From: Deinandra increscens subsp. villosa
Taxonomy: Eukaryota > Streptophyta > Magnoliopsida > Asterales > Asteraceae
Assembly: GCA_039602395.1 (NCBI GenBank)
Contig: JBCNJP010000006.1
Span: 53,285,502-53,349,501, forward strand
Direction of reading: 5' to 3'
DNA length: 64,000 bases
Shown here: positions 1 to 11,372 of the stretch, in pieces
How the letters are laid out: each line of letters begins with the position of its first letter
Position numbering within the stretch: the first letter of the stretch is position 1
Translations under genes and position numbers: made by a program
The notes under the pieces: model-generated
What the model was told of the DNA's origin: nothing
What the model saw: only the letters and a program-made list of their open reading frames with translations
The model's database searches: none

Positions 1-99
1 TTCTTCAGTGTCTGGTTCGTGTTGGTAGTTGGTCTCTTCAACTTCCGTCATTGCTTGAGCTTCAACCTCGTCCTCATATATCTCGGCTTCATATTTTAT

Positions 100-310
100 A
101 ATAAACCGGTTTCTAAACCAATTCCAAACCGGTTCTAAATCGGTTCCAAATTGGTTCTAAATCGGTTTCGGAGACAACCCGGCTTTAAACCAGTTCGCCA
201 AAGGAAAATGCCAAATCGATAGGGAACCACTAGTTTATACACGAACCAGACCGGTTTTTATCTTAAACCAGTTCCGGTTTATATACCGGTTCAGTTTACA
301 ATCCGGTTTC
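100..310. repeat. CCGGTT-rich degenerate short repeat
   Basis: About ten degenerate copies of a 9-10 base word close to aaaccggttc or aatcggttcc occur in loose tandem, for example near 104, 131, 152, 170, 240, 268 and 287. Units drift to attggttc and cccggctt. It looks like a decayed minisatellite or the U3 part of an old LTR. No coding potential was seen. Confidence 0.5.
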
Positions 311-1069
311 TTTATACACCTCTATACATACATAACACAAGTGTCATAAGAAGAGTAGAATGAAAGCTTAACGTCTAGTCCAGTTAGGTAAAACCATTTA
401 TCGTAAGGGCTCTCGAAATATATCAAAATTTCGCCATCATTCAAAATATTCATTTTTACTCCAATATTATATTCTTTTTCAAACACTCCCTATATCTCTA
501 AAAATAATAATTAAACATTGTTCGTGTATATTTGCCCACATAAACCTTGTTGTGTCTCATTTGAATTTACAAACATCCCTGCCCAACACCATTGTGAACC
601 TAGTTCAGTCACTCTATATATGTATGTCATGTAAATGATATCCTCGAGCACAAAGAAATATATTACTAGTTGTATACTGAACGTAGGTCAGTTAAGATTG
701 AATCACTCTATATCTTGTGTCTCCGTATACTGTGTTTTTTCTCGTGACTGTGAATGTGTGAGTGATAGCGTTGTGAGTATGATTTGCAGTCCAAAGAGAC
801 CCGGTTGTCCCCCGACATGACAACCATGTATCTTAAAGAGCGTCTAGCCAGAGCTAGACGTATGATAGGTTTCGTTTAAGAAGAAGTAAGAATCAAAAGG
901 ATTGTCCAATCAAAGTCGAGCATCCAGCGGAAGCTAGAGACGTAGCCATGTATCATAAATTCGTCGAGATGATCCAGATGACTTTTTCATTGTCCCTCTG
1001 AACTTGGATTTAAGCGAACATAACAAGAGTTCGTTAAAAGAGTCCAGAAGTGAAGTATTTATTCATGTT
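311..1069. other. Unassigned AT-rich intergenic DNA
   Basis: No gene or recognisable element was found. The longest open frame (635-820, 61 codons) has no recognisable motif and is probably chance. Confidence 0.5.
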
Positions 1070-1372
1070 GAGCATTCACAGCCCATTCCCTATAATGGGT
1101 GTGTGTGTGTAAATCTAAAAATCTGAGGTGTAGTTGTGAGTGGTTGTGAGTAGGGGAAAGAGAAATATTTAAGAAAAAAATTGATTAATCCCTATATTTG
1201 AGGAAAAATTTATAGCTGATCCGTAAAATTTAAGGTTTGAAGAGAAGAAAAGGTAATAATAAATGTATAAAATGGTATTATTAAATTATAGTTATGAGTG
1301 AAAAAGAGAGAGAAACTAACAATAATTATATAAGTTATAGGAATAAGGATTAAGAATGGGCTCTGAATGCTC
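1070..1372. mobile_element. MITE with GAGCATTCA terminal inverted repeats
   Basis: The left end reads gagcattcacagcccattc and the right end, reverse-complemented, reads gagcattcagagcccattc. That is 18 of 19 bases identical, in an AT-rich 303-bp unit with no ORF. This is the layout of a non-autonomous DNA transposon. The flanking bases do not give an unambiguous target duplication, so the superfamily (PIF/Harbinger or hAT are candidates) is left open. Confidence 0.6.
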
Positions 1373-1580
1373 GTATATATTGCTGGTCTAGTTTCATTTC
1401 TTTCCCAAATATATAGTTTTATTTATTTTTAAATTAATACACTTGTTCTTTGTTACTTTTTCACGAATATTGTTGATGACCTTACTAATTGTTGGACCAA
1501 AATTCTGTATTATTGAGTCCAATAGATGTGGGCCTAACTTGACAACCTTCGTGGCCTCACGGAGGAAACAAAATCTTGTT

Positions 1581-1820
1581 ACATTAATTATACATAACCT
1601 GATTTAGCCATTGGTAGGGATGGAAACAACCAGATGAGAAAATAAAAAACCCCAAACATTTGAGATGGGTATGAGATTAGTTTCAGAAGTTTTACGGGTT
1701 ATTAAGTGATACCTGCAAGATTAGATTACTTGATCCTGTTAACCGTATTGAAACAGAATGTATCAATATACCATGTAATCGTATAAAATATAATTAATAG
1801 TATGTTAAAGCTGTTGGAAA
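1581..1820. repeat. Outer left arm of large inverted repeat
   Basis: This segment matches the reverse complement of 12038-12270 at roughly 90 percent by eye. Shared words include aagttttacgggttatta and gaaacagaatgtatcaatat. The match ends near 1581 on the outer side and runs into the N gap on the other copy. The order and orientation relative to the hAT arms (5336-7670 and 8979-11537) are those expected of one large palindrome. Confidence 0.7.
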
Positions 1821-2230
1821 CTTGAATCTTTTTAAATTATAGAATTAATTATTAGAAGTGTAGTTGTATTTTTATATTTCAAGTTAGTTTTTACGTGCTC
1901 TTATATGCTTGCTATACCTAGTTATACGTCTTGTTTTTCTTGTATGCTGATACGTGTTGGGATCTCTACATCGGATCCTCATCACCCACGTTCCATATCA
2001 TTTGGTTAGTTTGTTTTTTCATATTTCATGCATTTTATTGTCATGCATTAGGTTAGTAGCAGATTAGTTATTACTTATTAGTCCATGTTTCCTTGTTCTC
2101 TTTATTTTGACAATGTTTTTCTGAGTATTGTAAGCTTTACAATCGTATTATGTAGAAAAATTGATAAAAAATATTCTCTAAATTCTCTATGGATTCCATC
2201 TTTTTCCATAGACCATTTGATTACCCGGTC
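1821..2230. other. AT-rich, LTR-like sequence, unassigned
   Basis: The stretch begins near a tgttggaaac word and ends in T-rich sequence with polyadenylation-like words (ttgataaaaaat). That resembles part of a copia LTR, but no paired end or target duplication was found. No ORF. Confidence 0.3.
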
Positions 2231-2475
2231 TGATGTAACCCCGGATCACAAATAAATGGGTAACCAAAACACAGATCTGAAATCAAGCTGCTCAAGTTTT
2301 TATTAGATAAAATAAAACTGAAGAACCCTCAGAACCCATGATTCTTAAATATAGCTCCTAACAACAATGTTAGGCATGAAACTTGGGAAAACAAACCAAT
2401 CCAAAATAAACATAATCCAGAACATTGAAAAAAATTCAATCATGATAAGGATAATATTTAAATCGAGCAGCAGCA
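2231..2475 (-). repeat. Candidate 3' LTR of the chromovirus-like element
   Basis: It lies immediately downstream of the polyprotein stop in the minus direction. It begins and ends with TG..CA, and contains a TATA-like word (ctatatttaag, minus) and AT-rich polyadenylation-like words. No second LTR copy is present, so the boundaries are tentative. Confidence 0.35.
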
Positions 2476-2496
2476 AAACCTGGACTTACGATCCGG

Positions 2497-3120
2497 TCAC
2501 GGTCCACCCGGTTCCAAATCTGGGCCTCCACCATCATCCTCCCCCTCTTTAAAAAGACTCGTCCTCGAGTCGAACGGGTCATCATCTTCGGGAACAAATG
2601 TGGCAAGGTCAGCAACGTTAAAAGTTGCTGAAACATTATAGTGACCTGGCAAATCAACTTTATAGGCATTGTCGTTGATACGCTCCAAAACTTTGAATGA
2701 ACCATCGGCTCGAGGCTATAGCTTACCATAACGACCCCTAGGAAAACGTTCTTTGCTAAGGTGAATCCACTAAAGAAAGCTATCGATCAATTTTCTTGGC
2801 TTAGGACGACCCCTATACCAAACTCCGAAGCATCGCATTCGACTTGAAACATTAGCTGGAAATTGGGTACTGCCAAAACCGGTGCTTGTGTGACATATTT
2901 TTTTAGATCCTTGAAAGCTCTCGTAGCGGCCGTGGTCCACGAGAAATGTTTCCCTTTAAGACAATTTGTTATAGGCACGCACCACAATGGAGCTAACATT
3001 CCGGATAAAACGCCTACAGACTGACGCGAGGTTATGAAAACTGCGAACCGCATGCAACGATGTGGGTACGGGCCATGACATGATGGCCTCCACTTTGGAG
3101 TTTGGACTCGTCCATGCAAA
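2497..3120 (-). pseudogene. Gypsy RNase H start fused to polyprotein tail (integrase deleted)
   Basis: The minus-strand reading from 3119 gives an RNase H start (FSWTTAATRAFKDLKKYV, then ECDASEFGIGVVLSQEN, containing the first catalytic Asp region). Within about 60 bases it passes directly into IHLSKERFPRG and then ERINDNAYKVDLPG, the linker and C-terminal tail that normally follow integrase. The remaining RNase H, the zinc-binding HHCC domain and the DDE core of integrase are therefore missing, which points to one internal deletion with a junction near 2730-2790. Stops interrupt the reading (2784 and near 2717). The tail ends at 2497. Confidence 0.75.
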
Positions 3121-3259
3121 TGCCTGAACCCGAGATTAAGTATCCCAAAAATAGTACTTTTGAACTAAAAAGTAAGACTTGGTCCTGTTGCTATATACTT
3201 TTTGTGTTCGTAGGATGTCGAAGACTTGGTGTAGGTGTTAGGTAACCGATTTGCTAAAT

Positions 3260-3960
3260 ACCATTATACCGCTAAAGTAGACCATAACACATTTTCCAAT
3301 GAGGTTTCGAAACACATGATTTATTAATCGCATGAACGTACTAGGGGCAAATTGAGAGCCCAAAAGGCATCACCATCCACTCGTATTACCCGTCTCTCGT
3401 TTTGAACGCCGTTTTCCACTCATCCCCGGGCCACATGCGTATCTGATGATACCCATTACGAAGATCAAGTTTTAAAAGTACTGAGGAGCCATGTAATTGA
3501 TTGAGCAAGTCTTTGAATCGCGGTATCAGAAATGTGTACTTTATAATAATTTTATTCAGCTCACGGCTATCTATACACATCTAATAAGCACCTCCATGTT
3601 TAGGAACTAATAATGCGGGAATCGCGCAAGGACTCATACTCTTCCAGATAAGCCCCTTTTCCAAGAGCTCAATAACTTTCCTATGGAGTTCTTCATATTC
3701 TGTTGGATTCATACGGTACGTAGTCTTGTTTGTAATTACGGCACCCTGCACAAAATCTATACAATGTTGGATTTCTCGGATGAGAGGCAATCCGGTCGGT
3801 ATCTCTTCGGGAAAAACGTCCGAGTATTGTGGGAGGATAGGTTCTACTTCAGTTGGGGTGGTGTCGGTTACGGGGTTCTGTTCGACAATCACAAGGGTAT
3901 GCATAAAAGGCGGAGTCACATGCCTTGTGAAGTCCAAAAATGTTGACTTGGTTAAGATCA
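3260..3960 (-). pseudogene. Gypsy reverse transcriptase remnant
   Basis: Reverse transcriptase motifs in order: YRMNPTEYEELHRKVIELLE, IPALLVPKHGG, a stop at 3581-3583, then MCIDSRELNKIIIKY, LLKLDLRNGYHQIRM (carrying the first catalytic Asp) and WKTAFKTRDG. Further on, MPFGL is readable. The catalytic box expected to be YFDD reads YFSG near 3265-3280, so both metal-binding aspartates are lost. Several stops and frame changes follow. It is inactive. Confidence 0.8.
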
Positions 3961-5260
3961 TCGCCTCGATTCCTGTCTTTCGTGTATCAAAGGGAGCTAA
4001 TATGATGTTGACCCTGTCTTTTTGAAATGCATAAGTGTTATTGAACTCGTCATGTTTGACCCGCCTATCATATTGCCATGGTCGGCCTAGTAATACATGA
4101 CATGCATCATCGGGGTGACCTCGCACCACACCTCGTCTCTGTATGTGTCCCCAATAGAAAATTGTACGCGGCACCTTTGAGTGACTTTGACGACGTTACC
4201 TTTTTTTAACCACGTGAGCTGATAGGGATCAGGGTGTGGCTCGGCTTTCAGCCCTAATTTTTCAACCATACTAGCTGCCACCATGTTTTCACAACATCCC
4301 CTATCTATAATAACGGTATAAACCTTGCCCTTGGATGTGCACTTGGTACGAAATATGTTGTTTCGGAGCCACAAGGTTTCATCACCCGATGGAACAATGT
4401 TGGTGCTAAGAACTCTCTGTGCGATTAAAGATTCACCTTTATTTGGGTACAGGACCTCATGTTCATCATCCTCTTCATTCTTTGGTTCGGTATCATATAC
4501 GGGGGATATATCCTCTATGAGTGTGACTAACTGTTTGTTTGGGCACTCACGAGCATAGTGACCCAAGCCATAGCATTTGAAACATTTGATCACTCTTGAT
4601 GAGATCGCTGATGAGCTCGTAGAAGTGCTCCCACCATCGGCTTTGATTGGGCCGATGGTATTGCTCAACGGTGCGGTCCTCGATGGCTCGGCTTTGATTG
4701 GGCCAAGTCTTGATGTTGATCTTCCTTTATTATTTAACTGTTTCTCCACCTTCATGGCAAACCGGTAAACATCATTGAACGAGTAATAGGATTGCAATTG
4801 AATGACATCGGAGATGTCCGGCCTTAGCAACCCGGAAATCGAGCAATAATTTGCTCTTCTTCTTCTTCAGCTCCACACCTCATGCGAAGCTTGTCAAATT
4901 CTGCAATAAATTCCTCAACGGTAGAGTTCCTTTGGGACATGTTATGATATTCTAGAAAAGGTATCTTGTCAGTGATTTACCGACAAAAACTTTTCTCGGA
5001 GTAACTTACGCATTTTATCCCACGTTTCTACCTTTGACTGCCCCTCCTGAGCTCTTTTTTTCTTTAAATGATCCCACCATAACGAGGCATATTTTCGTAA
5101 TTTAATAGCAACGATTTTAACTTTATTCATGTCAGGAATGTCTTTGATGTCAAAGATCCACTCCACCGTGCCTTCGCCATCACGAACGGTCAACATTAGT
5201 ATGTGCAATGTGCAAGGAAAGACCATGCATTGCATTTCACGTGTGCATGAGTTTGCATTT
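3960..5260 (-). pseudogene. Gypsy gag zinc knuckle and protease remnant
   Basis: The minus reading 5280-4969 carries the capsid-like segment KIVAIKLRKYASLWWDHLKK. The reading 4830-4087 continues gag, then gives a CCHC knuckle CFKCYGLGHYARECPN near 4560, and the protease region around VIIDRGCCENMVAASMVEKL. The usual protease active-site D-S/T-G reads DRG here. The protease runs on in another frame as LLGRPWQYDRRVKHD near 4080-4100. The gag N-terminus is replaced by unrelated sequence before about 5190. Frame breaks lie near 4840-4970 and 4090. Confidence 0.8.
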
Positions 5261-5335
5261 TGCAAGTTATTTATCCCCATGTTAATTTCACACTATTTCT
5301 TACTTAATTCCTAGTTGTTAGTAAATGTTTAATGG

Positions 5336-7670
5336 CAGGGGTGGATCCAGGAATTTCTTCACGTGGGTTCACTTATTTTCAGGGGTCGGAATTCTAAAAA
5401 CTAAATGTCAAAATTTTCTGTTTGGTCAGTTTGGGTCAGGTAAAGTTGATAACACAATAACAATACGAATATACGCTACAGTTTTTAAAGAACACATTAT
5501 CATTAGAAATTAGGAAAACACATAACATAGATACGAATGTCTTTTTGAATTATAGAAGTACCTATAGTTGTTGCCTACAACTATTCATCGTTTGAAAACG
5601 TTGCATTACATCTTCGATGAAAACTTGTTGAAAGAAACCCGTTTTCAAAGTAGCAAATACGACAATCGTTCATGTATCCATCACTCATCCTATTACGCAA
5701 TTCCGTCTTCACATGCTTTATTGACGAAAAACATTTTTCAACACTTGTCGTTGCAACCGGTAGAACTAGTGATAACTTAATTAAAGGGTAAAACCAACGG
5801 ATAATCAACGTTTTTTCTTGTTTCCACCATCTTTTGAGCAAGATCACTTACCCCATCAAGTTGGCAAAGTGTGTATCTTCTTTCACATTACCAATGTAGT
5901 TGCCGAGTTCATAAATAAGCTTGTCCTTTTCATCAAAATTAAAGTCAAACGGATACATCTCGGTCAAGTTTAGCAAGTTTAGTTTATTAAGGCCCTAATT
6001 ATGACACGGGCTCAATAAACTCTACACATAAGCAATTTAGTGGTTACCTCATTAAAACGGTTTCCAAGCTCTTGAATTTGCGTATCGAGGACCGTGTTGA
6101 AATAGTTAACCACATAATGGTGACGATTGGTGATGTTTGTCTTCCTTCTTCGACTTCTCGTGTCAACTTACTCATCTTCCATTTTAACAACTTCAATATC
6201 ATATTTCCCACAAAAGGATGTGACATCTTTTAAAAGTGAGTCAAAACCTTCAAGTCGACACTCTTGTAATTCTTTTTTAGTTGATCTGACCAGCTCACAT
6301 GCATTCAATATATCTTGATCTTTTCTTTGAAGAGTTTCGCTATGTGTGGTAGTAAATCCCAAGATGCGCTTCATCAAATGTAGACAAAATACAAAGTTAG
6401 AAGCTTTCATGTAAAATTGAAGTCCATTTGCTTCAATTTTGTGAGCATCATCGCTTGCAGAAGTTTCTATATATTGAAGGACTTCAATAATAATATGATA
6501 TATAAAAATCAAATGGAAAAGTGTTTTGTCATGAGAACTCCAACGTGTATCTCCAAGTCTTGCAAGTGATAGTTCTTGATTCTTTCCACTTCAAGTTTTT
6601 GGATTCAATCTCAAACTCTTTCTTTGACTTTCATTTGCCAAATTTATTTGTTTGCAAGATACACAAACTACATTTACTAAATCCAATACTTTTCTTAAAA
6701 ACTTAAAATTTTCATGATGTTTGGTTGCTAAGCCCACAACAAGTTGAAGTTGGTGAGCAAAACAATAAACAAAATATGCTAAAGAATTCTCTTTCAAAAT
6801 CAAAGCTTTCAAACCGTTAAACTCACCGGACATGTTGCTTGCACCATCATATCTTGGCCTCTAACCCAGCCCAAACTCAAACTAAAGCGAGCACATAGTC
6901 CATCAGTTGCAAATTTAAGACATAAATCGCTAGTTTCCTTAACATTGACAAGACCAATGTGTATCTGCTTCACAAATCCTAATTTATTAACGTATCTTAA
7001 TACCACAACCATTTGTTCTTTATTAGAAATATCACTCGATTCGTCAACTAATATGGAAAAGACATTATCACCAAGTTCTTCAAATATCTTCTTTAATACT
7101 TCTTCTGCAAATTAGTTGCAAATTTCTCTTTGGATTGATGGAGCAATTAGTTGGCAATTCTTATGAGTATTACTTAATATAACATTACCAATATCCTCAT
7201 TTAAATCACCTATCACTTTTAAAAACTCTATGAGATGTCCTCTATAGAGGGAATCTTCAGACTCGTCGTGACCACGAAAATGTAACCCACCATTCAACAA
7301 TGCTCTAACAGCTTTAACTGAAGTACTTATCGAATTCTATAATCACTTTTTTTGTTCATCGGTTTGTTTTTAAATGGCCACATATATAGATTGAGCAAGT
7401 TTAATCAAGTCATCCCCCTTTCTACGTGCTTTGTAGTGTAAACTATTGCAATCACCAGCATAAACTAAAAAGAAAGTATAATGGCTTTGTTTTGTTGTTA
7501 GTTATACAAAATTAAACCTCATTGTGGGAGATATTTAATTCAAAAATATGTATAATTTGATGCATATCAGCTATGAACCTTTGAATCATTTGCCAACACG
7601 CACCCCTTCACACACAATGCATCGTTTTGTCCGCTTTCCGAAAGTAGCAATATAAGCAATACACTTTATC
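5336..7670 (-). mobile_element. hAT transposon copy, left (minus) arm of palindrome
   Basis: The outer end at 5336 reads caggggtggatccaggaa, the start expected of plant hAT terminal inverted repeats. The preceding 8 bases (tttaatgg) are a candidate half of a target duplication. The arm holds a dead hAT transposase on the minus strand. Its match to the plus-strand arm stops abruptly at 7670 (= 8979), inside the N-terminal zinc-finger region, so this copy has no 5' end. Confidence 0.75.
5560..7670 (-). pseudogene. hAT transposase pseudogene (TTF/DUF4371/dimerisation type), left copy
   Basis: Readable pieces on the minus strand, N to C, are: GLHFRGHDESEDSLYRGHLI (7112-7300), IQREICN followed by a stop, the DUF4371-like block MVVVLRYVNKLGFVKQIHIG (6809-7012), FNGLKALILKENSLAYFVYC (6591-6833), a helical middle region (6168-6512), and the hAT dimerisation segment LVLPVATTSVEKCFSSIKHV (5581-5847). 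The family cuts and pastes DNA in the nucleus; this copy cannot, because of several stops and frameshifts. The stop after REICN is also present in the plus-strand arm. Unlike that arm, it has only one copy of the dimerisation segment. Confidence 0.8.
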
Positions 7671-8150
7671 TTATTTGTTTAAGCGAGGCTTATTAGGCTT
7701 ATAAAAACTCTCGCACGCACAGACACATTCAAACGCCCCAATTCCCAACCCTAGTTACGCATTTATGCTTTCAGCCTCTCACCCACGTCCCCCTGATCGG
7801 CTCTCTTCTCTAGCTCATCGACTTATTCCCGTCGTCCGGCAAGTGGCGATCGCCTAAGGCCCTGGTTCTCATCGTCCAACGACTGTTACGCGCTCGGTGC
7901 TCTCTTTCTCTGTTTCTCACTCACGACATGTAAAAGTTCATCAATTTGGCTTTTGATTTCTTAATTTATTAGTTTAATGATTTAGGTTATTAAATTTGGC
8001 TCTTGAATAGTTAAATCATGAATGTGTTATTAAATTTGATGTGCTTATAAGTTTATTGATTTAGGTATTGTTTAGGTAATTTGGTTCTTAATTTATGAAT
8101 ATTAATGGATTTATGAAATTGTGAATTAGGTATTATGATTATTGAGAGTT
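7671..8150 (+). promoter_or_regulatory. Promoter-like and leader-like sequence at the palindrome centre
   Basis: A TATA-like word (tataaaaa, 7700-7707) is followed by about 210 bases of CT-rich, leader-like sequence. A possible splice donor (cgacat|gtaaaag) lies near 7927, and AT-rich, intron-like sequence continues to 8150. This would suit transcription toward the plus-strand hAT copy, but that is inference. No ORF is present. Confidence 0.35.
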
Positions 8151-8697
8151 TGCAACTGAAGGAGAAGTTTCAGGAGAAGTTTTGTGATTTGCATATGGTG
8201 TTCATTGACCTGGAAAAGGCGTATGATAGCGTACCCTGATAGCTGATTTGGGATAGTCTTGAGAGTAGAGGGGTCCCCGGGAAATACATAGACTTGATTA
8301 GGGATATAATGCTAGTACGATGACTTGCGTTTGTACGCCTATGGGCACCACAGATCCCTTCCATGTGGGGGTGGGCCTCCATCAAGGGTCTGCGTTGAGC
8401 TCGTTTCTCTTTGCTGTTGTGATGGACGAGGTGTCCAAGTCGATCCAGGCGGCAAATCCGTGATGCATGCTTTTCGCCAATGATATTGTGCTAGCAGCAA
8501 AGAGTAAACATCGTTTGAACGAAAAGGTTGAGGAGTGGATAGCTACTTTGGAATCCAAAGGTCTACGGATTAGTCGTTATAAGACTGAGTACCTTCACTA
8601 CGACTTCACGGAGAGGAATGTTGAGGATGTCCAGATTACTATAGAAGGTCAGGCGGTTCCACCCGTTACCAAGTTTAAGTACTTGGGATCGTTTTTT
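8150..8697 (+). mobile_element. RTE-type LINE reverse transcriptase fragment
   Basis: The plus-strand translation gives DLHMVFIDLEKAYDSVP (finger/palm motif) followed by stops. After a frame change it gives MLFANDIVLAAKSKHRLNEK (8467 on, the palm box; FANDI in place of the usual FADDI) and then KGLRISRYKTEYLHYDF and TIEGQAVPPVTKFKYLGSF. These are the RT motifs of plant RTE-like non-LTR elements. The fragment lacks endonuclease, thumb and tail. It stops at KYLGSF, exactly where the hAT coding sequence begins (about 8690). It has at least four stops and one frameshift, and one catalytic Asp is replaced by Asn. Confidence 0.75.
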
Positions 8698-11372
8698 CAC
8701 AAGAAAACCACCAAATGTTGAATCATCATCTTCTAGTAGTAAATACTCGAAAATAGACATGAATGATCTTCTATATGATCTGGGTGAAAGAAAACAATTT
8801 TCATCTTATAACCCTAGTAAAAAAGATGACATTAGATGAGCCTATTTGGCTAAAGGTCCATGCCAACCAATTCTGCGTAATTATCCACAAACAATGAATA
8901 GTGGTAAATTAAGGCGTTTTAAATCGGAATTGTACAAGCAAAAACATGGAAATTTGGTTAGAATACAGTGTCAAAAAAGATAAAGTGTAATGCTTATATT
9001 GCTACTTGTTTTCGGAAAGCGGACAAAATGATGCATTGTGAGTAAAGGGTGCGGTGTTGGCAAATGATTCAAAGGTTTGATATTCATGCTGGTGATTGCA
9101 ATAGTTTACACTATAAAGCATGTAGAAAGGGGGTGACTTGATTAAACTTGCCCAATCTATGCATGTGGCCTTTGAAAAACAAACCGATAAACAAAAAAAA
9201 TGATTATAGAATTCGATAAGTACTTCGGTTAAAGTTGTTATAGCATTGTAAAATGGTGGGTTACATTTTCGTGGTCACGACGAGTCTGAAGATTCCCTCT
9301 ACAGAGGACATCTCATAAAGTTTTTAAAAGTGATAGGTGATTTAAATGAGGATATTGGTAATGTTATATTAAGTAATACTCCTAGAAATTGCCAACTAAT
9401 TGCTCCATCAATCCAAAGAGAAATTTGCAACTAATTTGCAGAAGAAGTATTAAAGAAGATATTTGAAGAACTTGGTTATAATGTCTTTTCCATATTAGTT
9501 GACGAATCGAGTGATATCTCTAATAAAGAACAAATGGTTGTGGTATTAAGATACTTTAATAAATTAGGATTTGTGAAGCAGATACATATTGGTCTTGTCA
9601 ATGTTAAGGAAACAACCGATTTATGTCTTAAATTTGCAACTAATGGACTATGTGCTCACTTCAGTTTGAGTTTGGGCAGGGTTAGAGGCCAAGATATGAT
9701 GGTGCAAGCAACATGTCCGGTGAGTTTAACGGTTTGAAAGCTTTGATTTTGAAAGAGAATTCTTCAGCATATTTTGTTTATTGTTTTGCTCACCAACTTC
9801 AACTTGTTGTGGGCTTAGCAACCAAACATCATGAAATTTTTAAGTTTTTAAGAAAAGTGTCGGATTTAGTAAATGTAGTTTGTGTATCATGCAAACGAAT
9901 AAATTTGGCAAATGAAAGTCAAAGAAAGAGTTTGGGATTGAATCCAAAAACTTGAAGTGGAAAGAATCAAGAACTATCACTTGCAAGACCTGGAGATACA
10001 CGTTGGAGTTCTCATGACAAAACATTCTCCGTTTGATTTTTATATATCATATTGGTAGTCCTTCAATATATAGAAACTTCTGCAAACGATGATGCTCACA
10101 AAATTGAAGCAAATGGACTTCAATTTTACATGAAAGCTTTTAACTTTGTATTTTGTCTACATTTGATGAAGCGCATCTTGGGATTTACTACCACACATAG
10201 CGAAACTCTTCAAAGAAAAGATCAAGATATATTGAATGCATGTGAGCTTGTTAGATCAACTAAAAAAGAATTACAAGAGTGTCGACTTGAAGGTTTTGAC
10301 TCACTTTTAAAAGATGTCACATCCTTTTGTGAGAAATATGATATTGAAATGGTTAAAATGGAAGATGAGTATTTTGACACGAGAAGTCGAAGAAGGAAGA
10401 CAAACATCACCAATCGTCACCATTATGTGGTTAACTATTTCAACACGATTCTCGATACGCAAATTCAAGAGCTTGAAAACTGTTTTAACGAGGTAACCAC
10501 TAAATTGCTTATGTGTATGAGTTTATTGAGCCCATGTCATAATTGTAGAGCCTTAATAAACTAAACTTGCTAAACTTGTCTGATATGTATTCGTATGATT
10601 TTCATATTGATGAAAAGGACAAGCTTATTTATGAACTCAACCACCACAATGTGAAAGAAGATACACACTTTATCAACTTGATGTGGTAAGTGACATTGCT
10701 CAAAAGATGGTGGAAACAAGAAAAAACGTTGAATATCCGTTGGTTTTACCGTCTCATTAAGTTATCACTAGTTCTACCGGTTGCAACGGAAAGTATTGAA
10801 AAAAGTTTTTCGTCAATCAAGCATGTTAAGACGGCCTTGCGTAATAGGATGGGTGATGGATACATGAACGACTGTTGTAATGGGGTAAGTGATCTTGCTC
10901 AAATGATGGTGGAAACAAGAAAAAACATTGATTATCCGTTGGTTTACAGTCTCATTAAGTTATCACTAGTTCTACCGGTTTCAGGGCAAGTGTTGAAAGA
11001 AGTTTTTCGTCAATGAAGCATGTGAAGACGGAATTGCGTAATAGGATGGGTGATGGATACATGAACGATTGTTGTAATGGGGTAAGTGATCTTGCTCAAA
11101 AGATGGTGGAAACAAGAAAAAAACATTGATTATCCGTTGGTTTACCGTCTCATTAAGTTATCACTAGTTCTGTCGGTTTCAACGGCGAGTGTTGAAAGAA
11201 GTTTTTCGTCAACAAAGCATGTGAAGACGGAATTGCGTAATAGGATGGGTGATGGATACATGAACGATTGTTGTATTTTCTACATTGAAAATGAGTTCTT
11301 TCAACAAGTTTCGATCAAAGATGTAATGCAACGCTTTCAAACGATAAAAAGTCGTACGGAACAACTATAGGT
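8690..11372 (+). pseudogene. hAT transposase pseudogene, right (plus) copy
   Basis: N to C on the plus strand: FFTRKPPNVESSS and a Ser-rich start (about 8693), the TTF-type zinc-finger region KGPCQPILRNYPQT (near 8858), RGHDESEDSLYRGHLI (near 9272), a stop after REICN (near 9432), DUF4371-like MVVVLRYFNKLGFVKQIHIG (9534-9737), FNGLKALILKENSSAYFVYC (9713-9955), a helical region (10052-10564), then three consecutive copies of the dimerisation segment and a C-terminal end at 11370. There are multiple stops, including one in the zinc finger (DDIR stop, near 8838), and several frameshifts. It is more complete at the 5' end than the left copy. Confidence 0.8.

Larger units (their letters stand above)
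2231..5335 (-). mobile_element. Degraded Ty3-gypsy element (chromovirus-like), minus strand
   Basis: Remnants of gag, protease, RT, RNase H and the C-terminal tail of the polyprotein lie in order on the minus strand. The probable 3' LTR is at 2231-2475 (TG start, CA end, a tatatttaag TATA-like word). The 5' part is lost: gag is already broken near 5190, and hAT sequence starts at 5336 with no 5' LTR between. The rest of RNase H and the whole integrase core are missing. The protease sequence around LLGRPWQYDRRV and the tail ERINDNAYKVDLPG fit the CRM/Reina group of chromoviruses as remembered. The exact clade is uncertain. Confidence 0.7.
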
